The translations under genes and the position numbers were made by a program. A stretch of DNA of 64,000 bases from Hyphomicrobiales bacterium (lineage in GTDB: Bacteria; Pseudomonadota; Alphaproteobacteria; Rhizobiales; Kaistiaceae): NCBI GenBank assembly GCA_017305635.1, contig JAFKKF010000013.1, positions 1 to 64,000 on the forward strand, read 5' to 3'. A model generated the notes under the pieces. That model saw nothing but the letters and a program-made list of their open reading frames with translations, did no database searches and had not been told where the DNA came from. This document shows positions 46,385-54,799 of this stretch, in pieces. Position 1 is the stretch's first letter. Each line of letters starts with the position of its first letter.

Positions 46385-47227
46385 ATGCGCACCCATCCTT
46401 TCGGCCCCGCCGGCGTCGCCGTCCCCGTCCTCGGCCAGGGCACCTGGTATATCGAGCGGGGCCCGCGCCAGGCGGCGGTCGCGGCGCTGCGGCGCGGGCT
46501 CGACCTCGGCATGACCCATGTCGATACCGCCGAGCTCTATGGCGGCGGCGAGGCCGAGGAAATCGTCGGCGAGGCCATTGCTGGCCGGCGGAACGAGGTC
46601 TTCCTCGTCTCCAAGGTCCTGCCCAACCATGCCTCGCGCTCCGGCACGGTCGCGGCCTGCGAGAAGTCGCTGGAGCTCCTCCGCACCGACCATCTCGACT
46701 GCTACCTGCTCCACTGGCGCGGCCGGCATCCGCTGGCGGAGACCATTGCCGGGCTCGAAGACCTCGTGGCGGCGGGCAAGATCCGCTCCTGGGGCGTCAG
46801 CAATTTCGACGCCGACGATCTCGACGAGGCGCTCGCCATTGCCGGCCCCGGCCGCATCGCCTGCAACCAGGTCCTCTATCACCTCGAGGAGCGCGGCATC
46901 GAGCATCGCGTCATTCCGTGGTGCGGGAAGAACCGGGTCGCCGTCGTCGGCTATTCGCCCTTCGGCCATGACGGCTTTCCCACGGCGCGGAGCGCCGGCG
47001 GCAAGGTGCTCGCCGCAATCGCCGAGCGCCACGGTGCGACGCCGCGGCAGGTGGCGCTCGCCTTCCTCACGCGCCTGCCGGCGCTCTTCGCCATCCCGAA
47101 GGCGGCGGACGCCGCCCATGTCGAGGACAATGCCGGTGCCGGCGATCTCGTGCTTTCCGCCGCCGACGTGACAGCTATCGAAGCGGCCTTTCCGCTTGGC
47201 AGGCCGCGCTCGCTGGCGATGATCTGA
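46385..47227 (+). CDS. Aldo/keto reductase
   Basis: A 280-residue NADPH-dependent TIM-barrel oxidoreductase. Catalytic residues of the AKR tetrad are visible: D and Y in THVDTAELYGGGEAEEIVGEA, K in EVFLVSKVLPNHASRSG and H in DCYLLHWRGRHPL. The cofactor region IPKAADAAHVEDNAGAGDLVLS ends the barrel. The start MRTHPFGPAGVAV is preceded by GGAG at eight bases; an ATG eleven codons earlier has no such site. It lies between higBA and the inositol-type cluster, convergent with the FadR-type regulator, and its substrate is unknown. Confidence 0.92.
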   Translation: MRTHPFGPAGVAVPVLGQGTWYIERGPRQAAVAALRRGLDLGMTHVDTAELYGGGEAEEIVGEAIAGRRNEVFLVSKVLPNHASRSGTVAACEKSLELLRTDHLDCYLLHWRGRHPLAETIAGLEDLVAAGKIRSWGVSNFDADDLDEALAIAGPGRIACNQVLYHLEERGIEHRVIPWCGKNRVAVVGYSPFGHDGFPTARSAGGKVLAAIAERHGATPRQVALAFLTRLPALFAIPKAADAAHVEDNAGAGDLVLSAADVTAIEAAFPLGRPRSLAMI

Positions 47228-47230
47228 GCC

Positions 47231-47977
47231 TCAGGCGGCGTCGGTCCGCTTGGCGCGCCGCTCTTCCATGAGCTTGGCCGCCTCGTCGGTCGCCTGGCCG
47301 AGCACGCTGTCGAGCGCAGCCTTTGCCTTCTCCACGTCCCCGGCGACGATCGCCTCGTGGATGGCGGCGTGCATGGCGACCGAATCCGGCAACTCCTGGC
47401 CGAAGCGGCCCTGCGCCTGGATGCTGATGGCGAGCAGCGGCCCGAGGATGTGGCTCAGCCGCTCGATCAGCGTGTTGCCGCTCGCCGCGAAGATCGCCAT
47501 GTGGAACTCGGCGTCGGCGGTCGAGAAAGCAGCAATGTCGCCGGCATCTTCCTGCATCCGGCGAAGCGCCTTGGCGATGCCGTCGATGCCGGCCGCATCG
47601 GCGCGCTTCGCCGCCATCTCCACCGCCGCCGGCTCGATCACCCGGCGCAGCTCGATCAGGTCGCTGATGAAGGAGGGGTCGAGCTCGGAAGGCGAATGCC
47701 AGGCAAGCACGTCCGGGTCGAGGAGGTTCCAGCTCGTGCGCGGCAGCACGTAGGTGCCGGCCCGCCGGCGCGAGCCGACGAGGCCCTTCGCCGCCAGCAC
47801 CTTCAATCCCTCGCGCACCGCCTGCCGGCTGACGTCGAAGCTCTTCGACAGCTCCGCCTCGCGCGGCAGGAACTGGCCCTCGGCGATCGCGCCGGAGACG
47901 ATCTGCCGGCCGATGTCGTGGGCCACCCGCCCGTGCAGGGCGGCGGAGGGATAGAGGCGCTTGTCCACGCCGCTCAC
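47231..47977 (-). CDS. GntR/FadR family transcriptional regulator (FCD domain)
   Basis: A 248-residue regulator with an N-terminal winged helix ([48 protein letters not shown] in parts) and a C-terminal helical FCD ligand domain containing the metal-binding pattern D/H in [15 protein letters not shown] and [15 protein letters not shown] regulators respond to sugar acids or organic acids. It overlaps the SDR gene by four bases at the 3' end of the catabolic cluster and is likely its local repressor. Candidate operators lie near 51729-51769 upstream of iolD. Confidence 0.92.
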   Translation of the reverse strand: MSGVDKRLYPSAALHGRVAHDIGRQIVSGAIAEGQFLPREAELSKSFDVSRQAVREGLKVLAAKGLVGSRRRAGTYVLPRTSWNLLDPDVLAWHSPSELDPSFISDLIELRRVIEPAAVEMAAKRADAAGIDGIAKALRRMQEDAGDIAAFSTADAEFHMAIFAASGNTLIERLSHILGPLLAISIQAQGRFGQELPDSVAMHAAIHEAIVAGDVEKAKAALDSVLGQATDEAAKLMEERRAKRTDAA

Positions 47978-48807
47978 GCGTCCGCCAACCGGGCCTTCGG
48001 ATGCGAAGCGGATTCGCTGGCGCCGAGGACCTGCTGGTCGAAGTCGATGATCGACCCGGTCATCATGCCGGACTCCTCGCTCGCAAGGTAGGCAACCGCC
48101 CGCGCCACTTCCGCCGGCTTGAGGAGCCGGCCGAAGGGCTGGCCGGCCTCCGCCTTCTTGAGCCAGTCGGCATCGTCGGTGTGATAGCGCATCTGGATGG
48201 CGTGCTCGCCCGGCGTATCCATCCAGCCGATGTTCAGCCCGTTGACGCGGATATGGTCGGGCATGAGAGCGAAGGCGGTGTTCCTGGTCAGCGTCGCGAG
48301 CGCCCCCTTCGACATCGAATAGACGGACAGGAAGGGCTGCCCGCCATGGCCGGACATGGAGAGGATATTGACCACCGTCCCCTTGATCTTCTCGCGCCGC
48401 ATGATCTTCGCGGCGTCCTGCATCAGGAAGAAGGGCGCCTTGACGTTGATGTCCATGATGCGGTCGTAGAGGTCGGGCGTCGTGTTGAGGATCGTGCCGC
48501 GGTCCGTGCTCGCCGCGACGTTGACCAGCACGTCGACGCGGCCGAAGGCCTTGTCGGCCTCGGCGATGACCTTCCGCGCATCCTCGACCCTGGCGAGGTC
48601 GGCCTGGACGTAGCGCGTCTTCACGCCCGAATTGGTGAAGCCGGCGGCGACGTCCTTGCCCTTCCTCGCATTGCGGCCGACGATCACGAGGCCGGCCGCG
48701 CCGCGCTCGGCGAAGAGCGTCGCGATCGCCTCACCGAGCCCCTGCGTCCCCCCGGTCACCACCGCGACCTTGCCCGCGAACTGCTTCTTCAGGTTCGTTG
48801 CCGCCAT
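47974..48807 (-). CDS. Short-chain dehydrogenase/reductase
   Basis: A 277-residue classical SDR. The NAD(P) motif is TGGTQGLG near residue 19, NNAG is replaced by NVAAS, and the catalytic motif is YSMSK with serine in [10 protein letters not shown]. The D41 region reads VGRNARKG, favouring NADP. In this setting, between the regulator and iolE, it probably oxidises or reduces a cyclitol or sugar intermediate; the substrate is not fixed by sequence. The start [20 protein letters not shown] is conventional. The gap to iolE is 45 bases. Confidence 0.9.
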   Translation of the reverse strand: MAATNLKKQFAGKVAVVTGGTQGLGEAIATLFAERGAAGLVIVGRNARKGKDVAAGFTNSGVKTRYVQADLARVEDARKVIAEADKAFGRVDVLVNVAASTDRGTILNTTPDLYDRIMDINVKAPFFLMQDAAKIMRREKIKGTVVNILSMSGHGGQPFLSVYSMSKGALATLTRNTAFALMPDHIRVNGLNIGWMDTPGEHAIQMRYHTDDADWLKKAEAGQPFGRLLKPAEVARAVAYLASEESGMMTGSIIDFDQQVLGASESASHPKARLADA

Positions 48808-48852
48808 GTCGTCACCCCATCCCTTGCCTGCGGCGTCCCGGCGCCGCCTTCA

Positions 48853-49758
48853 TCAGTCCACGATGCGATAGCCCGCCGCCTCGAAGGCCGACGTCAGGTG
48901 ACGGTGGCCGATGCGCGAATATTCGAGCGGCGGCGCCTTCTGCGGATCCTGCTCGGCCTCGACCACGACCCAGCCCTCGTAACCGATCTCGGCGAGCAGC
49001 CGCGCGAAGGCATGATAGTCGATGAAGCCGTCGCCGGGCACCGTGAAGACGCCGTCGAGGATGGCCGCGAGGAAACTCTGGTCCTTCTGCCGGGCCGCCT
49101 TGACGACCTCCCAGCGCAGGTCCTTGCAGTGGACGTGGTTGATGCGCCTCCCGTGCTTCCGCGTCGTCTCGGCAATGTCGCCGCCGGCAAAGCGGAGATG
49201 GCCCGTATCCAGGAGCAGCCCGACCGCCGCACCGGTATGGGCCATGAGCAGGTCGATCTCGCGCTGGCTCTCGATCACCGTCCCCATGTGGTGATGATAG
49301 GTCATTGCCACCCCGAAATCGGCCATCCATTCCGCGAGTTCCGTCAGCTTCTTCCCATAGGCCGCGAAGTCGGAATCGGCGAGGCGCGGGCGGGTCGAGA
49401 GCGGCGCCTCGATCCGGTTTTGCACCGTGCCCGTCGTCTCGGCATAGACGAGGACCGGCGCGCCGAGCGCCCTGAAGGTCTCCATCTGCGCGAGGATGCG
49501 GTCCTGCTCGGCCTTCACCGAGCGCTTCAGCAGCTCGCCCGAGAACCAGCCCGAGACGAGCTTCAGCTTGTGCTTCTCCAACTGCGGCTTCAGGACCTTC
49601 GCGTCCATCGGGAATTTCACGCCGGTCTCGGTGCCCGAGAAGCCGGCCTTGCGGCTCTCCTTCAGGCACGTCTCCAGCGTCGTCTCGCCGCCAAGCTGCG
49701 GCAGGTCGCTGTTCGACCAGGCGATCGGCGCAACGCCGAAACGGACCGGACCGGCCAT
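48853..49758 (-). CDS. iolE: Myo-inosose-2 dehydratase (IolE family)
   Basis: A 301-residue xylose-isomerase-like TIM barrel. The N-terminus VRFGVAPIAWSNSDLPQLGG and FSGTETGVKFP are characteristic of IolE, which removes water from 2-keto-myo-inositol to give the trione precursor. Metal-site residues are in TYHHHMGTVIES, LLDTGHLRFAGGD, INHVHCKDLRW and VVEAEQDP. It is 19 bases downstream of iolD and probably cotranscribed with it. Given the missing iolB/iolC, the true substrate could be a different inosose. Confidence 0.9.
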   Translation of the reverse strand: MAGPVRFGVAPIAWSNSDLPQLGGETTLETCLKESRKAGFSGTETGVKFPMDAKVLKPQLEKHKLKLVSGWFSGELLKRSVKAEQDRILAQMETFRALGAPVLVYAETTGTVQNRIEAPLSTRPRLADSDFAAYGKKLTELAEWMADFGVAMTYHHHMGTVIESQREIDLLMAHTGAAVGLLLDTGHLRFAGGDIAETTRKHGRRINHVHCKDLRWEVVKAARQKDQSFLAAILDGVFTVPGDGFIDYHAFARLLAEIGYEGWVVVEAEQDPQKAPPLEYSRIGHRHLTSAFEAAGYRIVD

Positions 49759-49777
49759 CTGCTTGCCCTCGCCCGCC

Positions 49778-51619
49778 CTAGACGCCGACCCGCTGGCGCG
49801 CCTTGCCGGCGGCCATGTCGGCCTTGGCGGCGCGCACTTCCTTGCGCTTGCTCACCTCCGGCACGCCGACGTCCCACCAGGCGTCGCCCGGCGTCCAGGT
49901 ATGCGGCTGGACCTTGGTGACGATCACCGTCGTGCGGTCCGCCTTCTTGGCGCGGCTGAAGGCCTGCTCGAGCTCGCCGATCGAGTGCACCGTCTCGGCG
50001 AGCGCCCCCATCGATTCCGCGTGCTTCTGGAAATCGACCTGGACGTGCTCCTTGATGCGCGAATCCTTGATGAGGTTGTTGAAGGATTTCGAGCCCTTCG
50101 CCACCTGCAGGCGGTCGATGACGGCGAAGCCGCCATTGTCGCAGACGACGATGATCAGCTTGTGGCCGGTCAGCACCGTCGAATAGATGTCGGAGTTCTG
50201 CATCAGGTACGAGCCGTCGCCGATCATGGCGATGACGTCCCGGTCGGGATTCGCCATCTTCGCGCCCCAGGCGCCCGATATCTCGTAGCCCATGCAGGAG
50301 AAGCCGAACTCGCAATCGAAGGTGCCGGTCGACTTCGCCCGCCAGTTCTTGCAGAGCTCGCCCGGCAGGCCGCCGGCGGCGGTCAGCGCGAGGTCGGTCG
50401 GATCGCAGATGCGGTTGATCGCACCGACCACCTGGGCGTAGCTCGGCACCTCGGCATTGGTCGGGCCCGAATGCCGGTCGACCAGCGCGTTCCAGGTCTT
50501 GTATTCCTTGACGCCGCGCTTCGCCCAGGAATCCGGTGCGCGCCAGTCGGTCAGCCCCTCGGAAATCTCCTCGAGGCCGACCAGCGCATCGCCGACAACC
50601 GAATGGGCGCGGTGCTTCACCGTGTCGTAGCGCGCCGTGTTCAGCGCCACGATCCTGGTATCCTCGCCGAAGACCGACCACGAGCCGGTGACGAAATCCT
50701 GCAGGCGCGTGCCGACCGCCAGCACCACGTCGGCATCGCCGGCGAGCGCATTGGCCGAGGTCGAGCCGACCACGCCGATCGGGCCGACATTCATCCTGTC
50801 GTCATGCACCAGGACGGCGCGGCCGTTGATCGTCTCGGCGACCGGCACGTTGTGCTTCCCGGCGAAGGCGGCGAGCGCCTCGTTGGCGCCGGAATAGTGC
50901 ACGCCGCCGCCGGCGATGATCAGCGGCTTCTTCGCCTTCCTCAGCAGCGACACCGCCTCGCGGACGGAGTCGGCATCGGGCCGCGGGCGCGGGACACGAT
51001 GCACGCGCTTCTCGAAGAACACCTCCGGATAGTCATAGGCCTCGGCCTGGGTATCCTGCGCGAGACCGATGAAGACCGGTCCGCAATCGCCGGGGTCAAG
51101 GAGCGTGGCGACCGCCTGCGGCAGCGAGGCGAGGATCTGCTCCGGCCTGACGATGCGATCCCAGTAGCGCGTCACCGACTTGAAGCCGTCGTTCACCGTC
51201 GTCGTCGGGTTGCCGAAATGCTCGACCTGCTGCAGGACCGGATCGGGGATGCGGCTGGCGAAGGTGTCGCCGCCGAGGAGGAGGATCGGCAGGCGGTTCG
51301 CCATGGCGACGCCCGCGGCCGTGATCATGTTGGTCGAGCCCGGGCCGATCGAGGCGGCGGCGACCATGATCTGCCTGCGCTTCATCGCCTTGGCGAAGCC
51401 GACGGCGGCAAGCGCCATGGACTGCTCGTTCTGGCCGCGCCAGGTCGGCAGCTCGTCCTGCGCAGGCTCCAGCGCCTCGCCGAGGCAGGTGACGTTGCCA
51501 TGGCCGAAGATCGCGAAGACACCGGCGAAGAGCGGCACTTCCTTGCGGTCGATGATGGTCTTTTGCGCAGTCAGGTAGCGCACCAGGGCCTGCGCCATGG
51601 TCAGCCGCACGGTCTTCAT
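49778..51619 (-). CDS. iolD: TPP-dependent trihydroxycyclohexane-1,2-dione acylhydrolase (IolD)
   Basis: A 613-residue thiamine-diphosphate enzyme that opens the inositol ring in myo-inositol catabolism. The N-terminal pyrimidine domain starts MKTVRLTMAQALVRYLTAQK and includes VFAIFGHGNVTCLGEAL with the catalytic Glu region nearby (ARPEQILASLPQ). The C-terminal TPP motif is IGDGSYLMQNSDIYSTVLTGHKLIIVVCDNGG (GDG...N). Length fits IolD (about 610-645). It is followed by iolE and the SDR, and its promoter region (51620-51831) holds two palindromes. Confidence 0.93.
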   Translation of the reverse strand: MKTVRLTMAQALVRYLTAQKTIIDRKEVPLFAGVFAIFGHGNVTCLGEALEPAQDELPTWRGQNEQSMALAAVGFAKAMKRRQIMVAAASIGPGSTNMITAAGVAMANRLPILLLGGDTFASRIPDPVLQQVEHFGNPTTTVNDGFKSVTRYWDRIVRPEQILASLPQAVATLLDPGDCGPVFIGLAQDTQAEAYDYPEVFFEKRVHRVPRPRPDADSVREAVSLLRKAKKPLIIAGGGVHYSGANEALAAFAGKHNVPVAETINGRAVLVHDDRMNVGPIGVVGSTSANALAGDADVVLAVGTRLQDFVTGSWSVFGEDTRIVALNTARYDTVKHRAHSVVGDALVGLEEISEGLTDWRAPDSWAKRGVKEYKTWNALVDRHSGPTNAEVPSYAQVVGAINRICDPTDLALTAAGGLPGELCKNWRAKSTGTFDCEFGFSCMGYEISGAWGAKMANPDRDVIAMIGDGSYLMQNSDIYSTVLTGHKLIIVVCDNGGFAVIDRLQVAKGSKSFNNLIKDSRIKEHVQVDFQKHAESMGALAETVHSIGELEQAFSRAKKADRTTVIVTKVQPHTWTPGDAWWDVGVPEVSKRKEVRAAKADMAAGKARQRVGV

Positions 51620-51728
51620 GTCGGAATGCTCCTCCCCTGCCGTCCCCGCGCGGACCTCTGCCCACGTATGCGACGGACAAGCGTAAACTATATCCGGAGA
51701 CGCGGACTAGTTGAAGCCGTTATCGTAT

Positions 51729-51769
51729 CGAAAATTCTATTTTTCGAACACCCGGAACGATGGTTCCGT
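51729..51769. promoter_or_regulatory. Two adjacent palindromes upstream of iolD
   Basis: TCGAAAATTCTATTTTTCGA at 51729-51748 has seven-base arms, and CGGAACGATGGTTCCG at 51754-51769 has six-base arms. They lie in the 212-base gap between iolD and the next gene. They may be operators for the FadR-type regulator; the second could alternatively be part of a terminator for the upstream dehydrogenase gene. A weak AT-rich stretch (AAACTATATCC) at about 51684 could hold the -10 region. Confidence 0.45.
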
Positions 51770-51831
51770 GAGCACGCCTTTGCCCGAAGACAATAGTCCG
51801 TGGATTTCTCCTTGTTCCTTTTCGACGGCGG

Positions 51832-53004
51832 CTACACGCCTACCCGAGCATCCACCCAGCCGCCGCCCTTGTCGGAAGACTCGACCGTCGCGGCGATGAA
51901 CTTCATCGTCCGGACGCCGTCCTCGACCGTCGGGAAATCGAGCGCCAGCGGATCGACTGCGCGTCCGAGCTTCCGCGCCACGATCACCTCGGCGACATCG
52001 GCGTAGAGCACCGCGAAGGCCTCCTGGTAGCCCTCGGGGTGGCCGATGCCGATGCGCTGGCTCCTCAGCGCCTCCGGCTTCAGCCCCGGTCCGCCGCGCT
52101 CGAAGGTCAGCGCCGGCGCGCCGAGCCGCGAATGGAAGAGCTGGTTGGGCGTCTCCTGGAACCATTCGAGCCCGCCGCGCTCGCAGAAGACGCGGAAGTG
52201 CAGCCCGTGCACCGCCCCGGCGCCCGCCTGGGTCACCCAGAGCGCGCCGGGCGCGCCATTGGCGAGGCGGAAGTTGATGCCGGCATAGTCGTGGGCGTTC
52301 CGTCCCGGCACGACCGTGCCGACATCGGCCGAGACTTTTGCGAAGGCCTGGCACGACACGAAGCTCGCCATGTGATGGGCATGGCTGCCGATGTCGCCGA
52401 GGATCAGCGATGCACCGACCCGTTCCGGCTTGAAATGCCAGTTGCCGGTCGCTTCCGCTTCGGTCAGCGCGGCGTTGTGGCCCTGCACATATTCGACATG
52501 CACCATGCGGACTTCGCCGAGGTCGCCGTCGCGCACCATGGCGCGCGCCTGCCGCACCATCGGGAAGCCGGTGTAGTTGAACGTCTGGCAGAAGACGATG
52601 CCCGCCTTCTTCACGCGCGCCGCGAGGTCCATCGCCTCGTCGAGGCTGGTGGTCAACGGCTTGTCGCAGAGGATGTCGAGCTTGCGCTCGAGCGCCATGA
52701 CCGACAGCTGATAGTGGCCGTCGTTCGGCGTCATGATCGCCACGACCTCCATGCCGTCGGAGCGACTGCCCTCTGCCTCGAACATCTCCGCGGCCGAGCC
52801 ATAGGCCCGGTCGGGATCGATGCCGAGGGCCCTGCCCTCGGCGCGCGAACGGTCGGGATTGGAGGAAAGCACCGAGGCGACGATCTCGTAATTGTCGTCG
52901 AGCCGCGCCGAGGCGCGGTGCACCGGCCCGATGAAGGAGCCCGGCCCGCCGCCGATGACGCCGAGGCGCAGGCGCCGACCGAGAGTCGCGATGGTTCGGT
53001 TCAT
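51832..53004 (-). CDS. Gfo/Idh/MocA family oxidoreductase
   Basis: A 390-residue NAD(P)-dependent sugar or cyclitol dehydrogenase. The Rossmann motif is LGVIGGGPGSFIGPVHRAS, the catalytic lysine lies in CDKPLTTSLDEAM (the family EKP motif as DKP), and LGDIGSHAHHMASF provides the conserved Asp/His. Subgroup with the GGGxGxxIGxxH N-terminus occurs in inositol and sugar-acid gene clusters. It is upstream of iolD on the same strand, separated by 212 bases with putative operators, so it may be a separate transcript. Confidence 0.92.
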   Translation of the reverse strand: MNRTIATLGRRLRLGVIGGGPGSFIGPVHRASARLDDNYEIVASVLSSNPDRSRAEGRALGIDPDRAYGSAAEMFEAEGSRSDGMEVVAIMTPNDGHYQLSVMALERKLDILCDKPLTTSLDEAMDLAARVKKAGIVFCQTFNYTGFPMVRQARAMVRDGDLGEVRMVHVEYVQGHNAALTEAEATGNWHFKPERVGASLILGDIGSHAHHMASFVSCQAFAKVSADVGTVVPGRNAHDYAGINFRLANGAPGALWVTQAGAGAVHGLHFRVFCERGGLEWFQETPNQLFHSRLGAPALTFERGGPGLKPEALRSQRIGIGHPEGYQEAFAVLYADVAEVIVARKLGRAVDPLALDFPTVEDGVRTMKFIAATVESSDKGGGWVDARVGV

Positions 53005-53068
53005 TCCACTGCCCCCAACGTCATGGTCGTCTCCCCTCGAGTCGCCATTGCCGCTCTCCTAAATCGTC

Positions 53069-53284
53069 ATGACGGCCTTGTGCCGGCCATCCATGGATTT
53101 CTTCCTTCGGGCACTCCCCCACCGGTCATCGCCGGGCTTGACCCGGCGATCCATGCCATGACGCTTCAGCATCACAGAGCGAGGACTTCACCCTCCGGCC
53201 CGCTCCAATTGCGGCAGTTCTTCTGAACCGTCATGGCATGGATTCCGGATCGGCGCCGCTTCGCGGCTTGTCCGGAATGACGTC
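53069..53284. repeat. Palindromic repeats of the GTCATxxCCGGGCTTG type
   Basis: Three hairpin units lie between the two dehydrogenase genes: near 53069-53100 (GACGGCCTTGTGCCGGCCATC), 53116-53163 (ATCGCCGGGCTTGACCCGGC, then GAT) and 53229-53284. CCATGCCATGACG at 53151-53163 is the reverse complement of 53229-53241. This family is widespread in alphaproteobacterial intergenic DNA and differs from the others in the window. No gene is supported in this 333-base gap. Confidence 0.8.
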
Positions 53285-53337
53285 GCGAAAAACCCTCGTC
53301 GGCGTCTTCGACTGCCTACTGCCGATTGCCGACTGCC

Positions 53338-54459
53338 TCACTTCAGTTCCACCCACCGCTTCTCGCGCGCCGAGTCCACGATCGCGTCGACTACGCGCTG
53401 GATCCCCCAGGCCTCGCGGAAGTCGGGCAGGAACTTCGCCCCGCCGGTCAGCGCGTCGATCAGGGCGCGCACCTCGATGGTCTTGATGTCGTTGAATCCC
53501 AGTTGATGCCCCGGCGCCGGCACGAATTCCCGGAAGTGCCGATGGTCCGGCCCGGCGAGGATCTTCTTGAATCCCTCCCTACCCTTGGCCTGCCCGGTGA
53601 CGTAGAGATCGAGCTCGTTGAAACGCTCGTGGTCGAGGAAGATCGAGCCCTTCGAGCCGGTCACCTCGAAGGCGAGCTGCATCTTGCGCCCGGCCTTCAC
53701 CCAGCTCGCCTCGAGCGAGCCCGTCGCGCCGTTGGCGAAATTCACCAGCGCGCGCGCCTCGTCGTCGACAAAGACCTTCCGCTTCTCGCTCGCACCCGGT
53801 GCGACCGGCCGCTCGCCGGTCACCGTCTTGATCTGGCCGACCAGCGAGGCGATCGGTCCGACGACATAGCGCGCGATCGAGATGATATGGCTGCCGAGGT
53901 CGGCGACGACCCCGTGGCCGCCCTTCTCGTCGAGCCGCCAGGTGAAGGGCCCCGACGGGTCGGTCATGTAGTCCTCGGCATGGATGCCGCGGAAGGACAC
54001 CACATCGCCGATCTCGCCCGATGCCACGATCTCCTGCGCCAGCGCCACCATCGGGTTCTTCAGGTAGTTGAAGCCGACCGCGGTGACGACGCCCGCCTTC
54101 TCGGCGGCGTCGACCATTTCCTTCGCCTCGCCCGCGTTCGGCGCCAGCGGCTTCTCGCAATAGACCGGCTTGCCGGCGGCGAGCGCGGCGAGCGCGATCG
54201 GCTTGTGCAAGGTGTTCGGCGTGGTGATGTCGACGAGGTCGACCGCCGGGTCGGCCACCAGCTTCTTCCAGTCGCCGGTCGAGCGGGCGAAGCCGAGGCC
54301 CTTCGCCGCCTTCGCCGCTACCTCGTCGTTGACGTCGGCGAGCAGTTCCAGCACCGGCGCGGCGGGCAGGTCAAAGACGCCGGCCGCCGCGCGGAAGGCG
54401 TGAGCATGGCTCCGCCCCATGAAGCCGCTGCCCACCAGTCCGACGCCGATCTTCTTCAA
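53338..54459 (-). CDS. Gfo/Idh/MocA family oxidoreductase
   Basis: A 373-residue dehydrogenase with Rossmann motif VGLVGSGFMGRSHAHAFRAA, catalytic EKPLAPNAGEAKEMV and the GGHGVVADLGSHIISIARY segment with conserved Asp and His. The intermediate YLKNPMVALAQEIV stretch is typical of the family. It shares the general fold but little detailed sequence with the dehydrogenase at 51.8-53.0 kb, so the two probably act on different substrates or stereo-positions. It is separated from neighbours on both sides by repeat-rich gaps. Confidence 0.92.
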   Translation of the reverse strand: MKKIGVGLVGSGFMGRSHAHAFRAAAGVFDLPAAPVLELLADVNDEVAAKAAKGLGFARSTGDWKKLVADPAVDLVDITTPNTLHKPIALAALAAGKPVYCEKPLAPNAGEAKEMVDAAEKAGVVTAVGFNYLKNPMVALAQEIVASGEIGDVVSFRGIHAEDYMTDPSGPFTWRLDEKGGHGVVADLGSHIISIARYVVGPIASLVGQIKTVTGERPVAPGASEKRKVFVDDEARALVNFANGATGSLEASWVKAGRKMQLAFEVTGSKGSIFLDHERFNELDLYVTGQAKGREGFKKILAGPDHRHFREFVPAPGHQLGFNDIKTIEVRALIDALTGGAKFLPDFREAWGIQRVVDAIVDSAREKRWVELK

Positions 54460-54617
54460 CCCCGCCTCCCCTCAGACGAAAAATTCCATTGGCGCGAACG
54501 CTAGAATTTCCGTTCCGGCCTGTCCAGCGGCCTCGCCGTACGCGACTCGGGATCGCTCTCCGCCTACCCCTCCGCCGGTCATGCCAGACCTTGGTGCTGG
54601 TGATGCCAAACCCTCGT

Positions 54618-54775
54618 GCTGGTCATGCCAAGGCTTGACCTTGGCACCCAAAGACCCTGAGGTCACCGGCACTGCCCTGCTCCATCGTGCTCGGCAGGGG
54701 CGTGACCGGTGCCGGGCCGCCGCGATTGGCTGCGAGCAGATTTTTGGGTGCCAAGGTCAAGCCTTGGCATGACCA
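54618..54775. repeat. Gene-less inverted pair of the GIY-YIG element repeat
   Basis: 54618-54654 matches 37 bases of the left repeat of the GIY-YIG element, and 54743-54775 is a 33-base inverted copy. About 88 bases lie between; they are themselves imperfectly palindromic (CACCGGCACTGCCCTG versus CAGGGGCGTGACCGGTG). Just upstream, 54577-54617 holds degenerate tandem echoes of the same motif (GGTCATGCCAGACCTTGG, GGTGATGCCAAACCCTCG). No nuclease gene is present. It looks like a non-autonomous relative of the 12.7-kb element. Confidence 0.85.
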
Positions 54776-54799
54776 ATGGACGGGCTGCGCCCGGCTGCC

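Noticed and set aside
54460-54799. Remnant GIY-YIG gene between the inverted repeats
   Set aside because: The 88 bases between the repeats show no similarity to the nuclease gene on either strand.
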